Shown: piece after piece, positions 4,401 through 7,305 of the stretch
How the letters are laid out: the number at the start of each line of letters is the position of its first letter
Position numbering within the stretch: position 1 is the stretch's first letter
From: Firmicutes bacterium UBA5499
GTDB lineage: Bacteria; Bacillota; DTU084
Assembly: GCA_002426275.1 (NCBI GenBank)
Contig: DIPB01000011.1
Location: 1-7,305 of the forward strand
Direction: 5' to 3'
DNA: 7,305 nt
Position numbers and translations under genes: made by a program
Notes under the pieces: model-generated
Database searches by the model: none
Told to the model about the DNA's origin: nothing
The model's input: only the letters and a program-made list of their open reading frames with translations

Positions 4401-6992
4401 ATGTCGGAGCTTGCCGCTGACGCGGTAAAAAGCAAATATATTGTGACAGCTGAATATACGGAATCGGGGAAAGCGGCGGCTTACCTTCCTATACCAAAGG
4501 GACTGGAATCTAGGCTCATCGCCTATTTGGTTTTCAAATATAAAAATACCCGGCTTTATAAGCATCAGACTTTGGCTCTGGAGAGAATCTTAGGGGGAGA
4601 GAACGTGGTGCTTTCAACCCCTACCGCGTCAGGAAAATCGTTGGTTTTTTATTTGCCTGTGCTGCAGCGACTGCTGCAGGATCAAAACGCAACCAGCATC
4701 TTTCTCTTCCCGCAAAAAGCGCTCTCGTCGGATCAAGAAAAGAAACTGAAAAAGATCTTAGAAGTCTTCAACTTGCCTCAGACTTACCTCGGACGTTACG
4801 ACGGGACTGTGAAGGGAGCGGAGATGAGAAAACAAATCATCCGCGACGCCAGAATCCTCCTGGCCACCCCGGATGTGCTGCACACAACGATTCTAAGGCT
4901 TTCCGGAGAAGAAGAATATCGCAGTTTTTTTCAACGGCTGCGCTATGTGGTGCTGGATGAGTGCCATCTTTACGGCGGAGTCTTCGGCACCAATATGGCT
5001 TTTCTCATGCGCAGACTCCGTCAGGTCGCTTCCTGGGAAGGAACGGAGCCCCAATTCATCGCAGCTTCCGCCACAATCGAAGAGCCGGCTGCGCACCTGA
5101 CAAAGCTCACCGGACTGCCTTTTGTGAGCCTGGGGCGTGAAGTGGACGGATCCGGCAGCGACGGCAGAGAGTACCGCCTGATTCGGCCCGGAGCGGATTC
5201 CGGGCTTTTTGAAGCGGCCTGGGAGTGCGTCAAAGAGGCGCTGGATTGTGGAGAAAAGGTAATCATATTTTTAGATCACAGGCAAATGGTAGAGCGGCTA
5301 ACAGTTTTCATCAGAGAGCAATTGGGCGAACAAAGAGCGGCTCTCTGCGCCCCTTATAGAGCCGGTTATCTGGCGGGGGAGAGGCAAATCATAGAAAGGC
5401 AGCTTGGAAGCGGTCAGGTCCGCTGCGTGGTCAGCACCTCCGCCATGGAACTGGGAATCGACGTTTCGGGCCTAGATCGTTGCGTCCTCTGCGGAATCCC
5501 CTCTGATCGGACAAGCTTTTTCCAGCGGATCGGAAGGGTGGGCAGAGGCCAGGGCGGAAAGCGGGGAAAAGTAGACATCATCTTTGGCGGAACCTCAGTG
5601 GACGAATACTATTTTCATCACCCCGAGCTTTTGTGGCGGCAACGCTTCAACCCCTGTTATTTAAATCTCAACAACGAACGGCTGGCTTTGGATCACGCTT
5701 CATGCGTAAACTTCGAAGCGCAGCTGGCGGAAGAAAGGAAGCCCGACGCGGAAATCTTAGGTCCCGAGCTTTTTGCCAGGCTTAGCCAAAAACCCCAGAG
5801 CAGATCCTTTGCTTACGCTCACAGAGCCATTCAGACTGAGATCCCGCATTTCGAGTTGAATCTGCGGTCTGTCGACGAACCCTCCTACAAACTGACAAGA
5901 GGCGAGCTGGAACTGGGAGAGATTTCGCTGTCTCAGGTTTTGCGGGAAGCTTATGAAGGCGCAATATACAGACATGCCGGCAGGCTCTACCGCGTGGAGA
6001 AGGTCGCCGCTGGCAGAGTGCAAGTCAAGCCTACGCAGGAGATCGGGACAGTTGTCAAGCCAATAGGCAAGACTGTGATTAAGAGAAGATTTTACTCTCC
6101 GGACTTTCAGCTCGCATTCCAGTCCGGTACGGAGAAACTTTCCGTTAGGCCCGCTTGGTTCAATGTCACGCAGTTTGTCATCGGCTACCAGCAAGAGCGG
6201 CGGGGAGTTAAAACGCAGCATCTGTACGGAGCCGGGAGAATGCTGAGCAAATTCATGGTTACCCAAGGTCTGGAGTTCATCTGCCAGCGGCCGGAAGGTT
6301 TCTATCCGCCGGCCGCCAGAGCGATGGTCAACGCCATTTTTAAAGCAACGCCGTTGGTCTGTAATATGAGCGTCGGAGACCTCGCTCATGATGTCTTTTG
6401 TAGAGAAAACAAGCTGCAGTTTCGCATTTTCGATAATGCGGCAGGCGGATTAGGTCTGTCCTGGAAACTTGCCTCGCAGCTGCCGGCGATCGTCCGGGAA
6501 GCAGAACGCATGCTTTCCCAATGTAGCAATTGCAGTTCCACAGACAATGCCAATGGTTGCATTCTCTGCTGCCGGATGCCAACGGATAACGCCACAGATC
6601 GCCTGATCGACCGTTGGGGCGGAATCCAACTTGCCCAGTGGCTGCTTGCCCTGCTCAATGAAGAGATGGCAAAGCGGCCGTCCCAAGACGCCAGGCGCGA
6701 AGTCGCCCTGGAAGCCAGAAGAAACACGGGCTTTATGCTTAAAGAGGGCTCGCTGGTTTTCATCTTTGGTCGCTGCGCCATTGGGAAAGTAGTTTCCAGC
6801 GAGGCGTATCACGAGCAAGACCGGCTCTATAAGCTCAAGCTCGGTCAAAAGGAAAAAATACTTTCTCGGCTCATATTTGGAGCTGATCAAAGGAGAAGTG
6901 CAGCTGTGGTGCTTGGGCTGCAATACGGATTCCATTCCTTTGGGAAGCAAGTCGTGTCCGGCCTGCGGCCTGCCTCTGGCCCCCAGCGATGA
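4401..6992 (+). CDS. SF2 DExH helicase with DUF1998/MrfA-type zinc region; C-terminus frameshifted
   Basis: As read, 863 residues from ATG 4401, chosen because AGGAGG at 4388-4393 is 7 nt upstream; the ATG at 4377 lies before that site. Two RecA-like domains carry all motifs: YKHQ (53-56), Walker A PTASGKS (ending at 80), TPDVLH (156-161), DECH (186-189), SAT (223-225), STSAMELGIDV (345-355) and QRIGRVGR (375-382). The DxxxGGLGL signature follows at 677-686, then a zinc-type Cys cluster CSNC...CILCC (708, 711, 720, 723, 724). This order is that of YprA/MrfA-like helicases, which unwind DNA in repair and occur in defence loci. An SH3-like tail follows. From residue 820 the frame is wrong: dropping one A from the A6 run at 6853-6858 gives KYFLGSYLELIKGEVQLW and a CLGC...CPAC zinc ribbon (Cys 837, 840, 852, 855), ending at TGA 7024-7026 with 874 residues. 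Confidence 0.92.
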   Translation: MSELAADAVKSKYIVTAEYTESGKAAAYLPIPKGLESRLIAYLVFKYKNTRLYKHQTLALERILGGENVVLSTPTASGKSLVFYLPVLQRLLQDQNATSIFLFPQKALSSDQEKKLKKILEVFNLPQTYLGRYDGTVKGAEMRKQIIRDARILLATPDVLHTTILRLSGEEEYRSFFQRLRYVVLDECHLYGGVFGTNMAFLMRRLRQVASWEGTEPQFIAASATIEEPAAHLTKLTGLPFVSLGREVDGSGSDGREYRLIRPGADSGLFEAAWECVKEALDCGEKVIIFLDHRQMVERLTVFIREQLGEQRAALCAPYRAGYLAGERQIIERQLGSGQVRCVVSTSAMELGIDVSGLDRCVLCGIPSDRTSFFQRIGRVGRGQGGKRGKVDIIFGGTSVDEYYFHHPELLWRQRFNPCYLNLNNERLALDHASCVNFEAQLAEERKPDAEILGPELFARLSQKPQSRSFAYAHRAIQTEIPHFELNLRSVDEPSYKLTRGELELGEISLSQVLREAYEGAIYRHAGRLYRVEKVAAGRVQVKPTQEIGTVVKPIGKTVIKRRFYSPDFQLAFQSGTEKLSVRPAWFNVTQFVIGYQQERRGVKTQHLYGAGRMLSKFMVTQGLEFICQRPEGFYPPAARAMVNAIFKATPLVCNMSVGDLAHDVFCRENKLQFRIFDNAAGGLGLSWKLASQLPAIVREAERMLSQCSNCSSTDNANGCILCCRMPTDNATDRLIDRWGGIQLAQWLLALLNEEMAKRPSQDARREVALEARRNTGFMLKEGSLVFIFGRCAIGKVVSSEAYHEQDRLYKLKLGQKEKILSRLIFGADQRRSAAVVLGLQYGFHSFGKQVVSGLRPASGPQR

Positions 6993-7027
6993 GTTTGGGG
7001 ATGAAAATTCATCGGAGGTGAAGTGAA

Positions 7028-7305
7028 TTGTTGAAAGATAAAATCCAACGATATTTACAGGCCAAGGAATTGCCGGTTGTGGGCGGCAATGTGAAACAGC
7101 CTCAGGAGGCGCGTTTCGGACAGACTCCGCTTTTTTCCAGCAAACTCGCCGATTATGTTTAGGCGAAGATGCCGCGAGGACTGTGGAGCCACCAGGCGGA
7201 GCGATCAAGCTCGCCTTAGCTGATAAGGATACAGTGATCAATTTTAATACCAATATCGGCTTTGTGCTGGGCTACACCCGGCAATACATGGCGGCCAACC
7301 CCGGC
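7028..7305 (+). pseudogene. Second SF2 helicase, N-terminal part, degraded; continues past the window
   Basis: A TTG at 7028 lies 9 nt after GGAGG (7014-7018) and 1 nt after the restored stop of the first helicase, so the two form an operon. The frame reads LLKDKIQRYLQAKEL, then TPLFSSKLADYV, and hits TAG at 7160-7162. Beyond it, AKMPRGLWSHQAE is a Q-motif of SF2 helicases (LxxHQAEAI). One missing G at about 7201 shifts to AIKLALADKDTVINFN, which continues open to the window end. The expected Walker A (TxSGKS/T after VI) reads TNIGFV, with the Lys replaced by Phe. A stop, a frameshift and the lost ATP-binding Lys make this a pseudogene as read. Its resemblance to DEAD/DEAH helicases is clear up to the Q-motif; subfamily unknown. 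Confidence 0.65.

Noticed and set aside
5757..6389. 210-codon minus-strand open frame
   Set aside because: Antisense shadow inside the helicase gene, whose conserved motifs fix the coding frame.
6450..7253. 267-codon minus-strand open frame
   Set aside because: Antisense to the helicase C-terminus and the second helicase; low-complexity composition and no family signature.

Overview
The window looks like an accessory stretch from a bacterium of Firmicute (Bacillota) type that has an outer membrane. The helicase and FMN-binding genes carry strong AGGAGG-like ribosome binding sites. One gene encodes a Sec-exported beta-barrel porin with a C-terminal aromatic residue, which implies an outer membrane. 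Negativicutes, Halanaerobiales or Limnochordia would fit; this placement is inference. No rRNA, tRNA, CRISPR array or intact transposase was seen.

Left end (1-797): two decayed genes converge. A plus-strand remnant resembles the C-terminus of phenylacetate-CoA ligase. A minus-strand remnant resembles a NYN (DUF88/LabA-like) nuclease. Both identifications are moderate at best. A clear intrinsic terminator on the minus strand (678-718) ends the next gene. Porin block (798-2218): an intact 438-residue outer-membrane porin on the minus strand, preceded by a possible 34-codon leader ORF whose stop overlaps the porin start (TGATG).

Region 2219-3467: no intact gene. It holds two copies of a TTCGACAGA-containing repeat, a 17-bp inverted repeat, a small REP-like hairpin element, and a clearly recognisable but broken remnant of an AlbA_2/Schlafen-type ATP-binding protein (3033-3439).

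FMN block (3468-4400): an intact, membrane-anchored FMN-binding-domain protein on the minus strand, with an upstream region that has a 21-bp direct repeat, several hairpins and a plus-strand terminator.

Right end (4401-7305): a large SF2 helicase with a DUF1998/MrfA-type zinc-binding region. A single extra A in an A6 run (6853-6858) appears to have cut off a C-terminal zinc ribbon that is still perfectly readable in the next frame and stops at 7026. Two nucleotides later, behind a good ribosome binding site, a second SF2 helicase gene begins. It carries an early stop, a frameshift and a degenerate Walker A, and runs off the window. The right end is therefore best read as a two-helicase operon, probably for DNA repair or defence, that is being lost or is affected by sequence errors.
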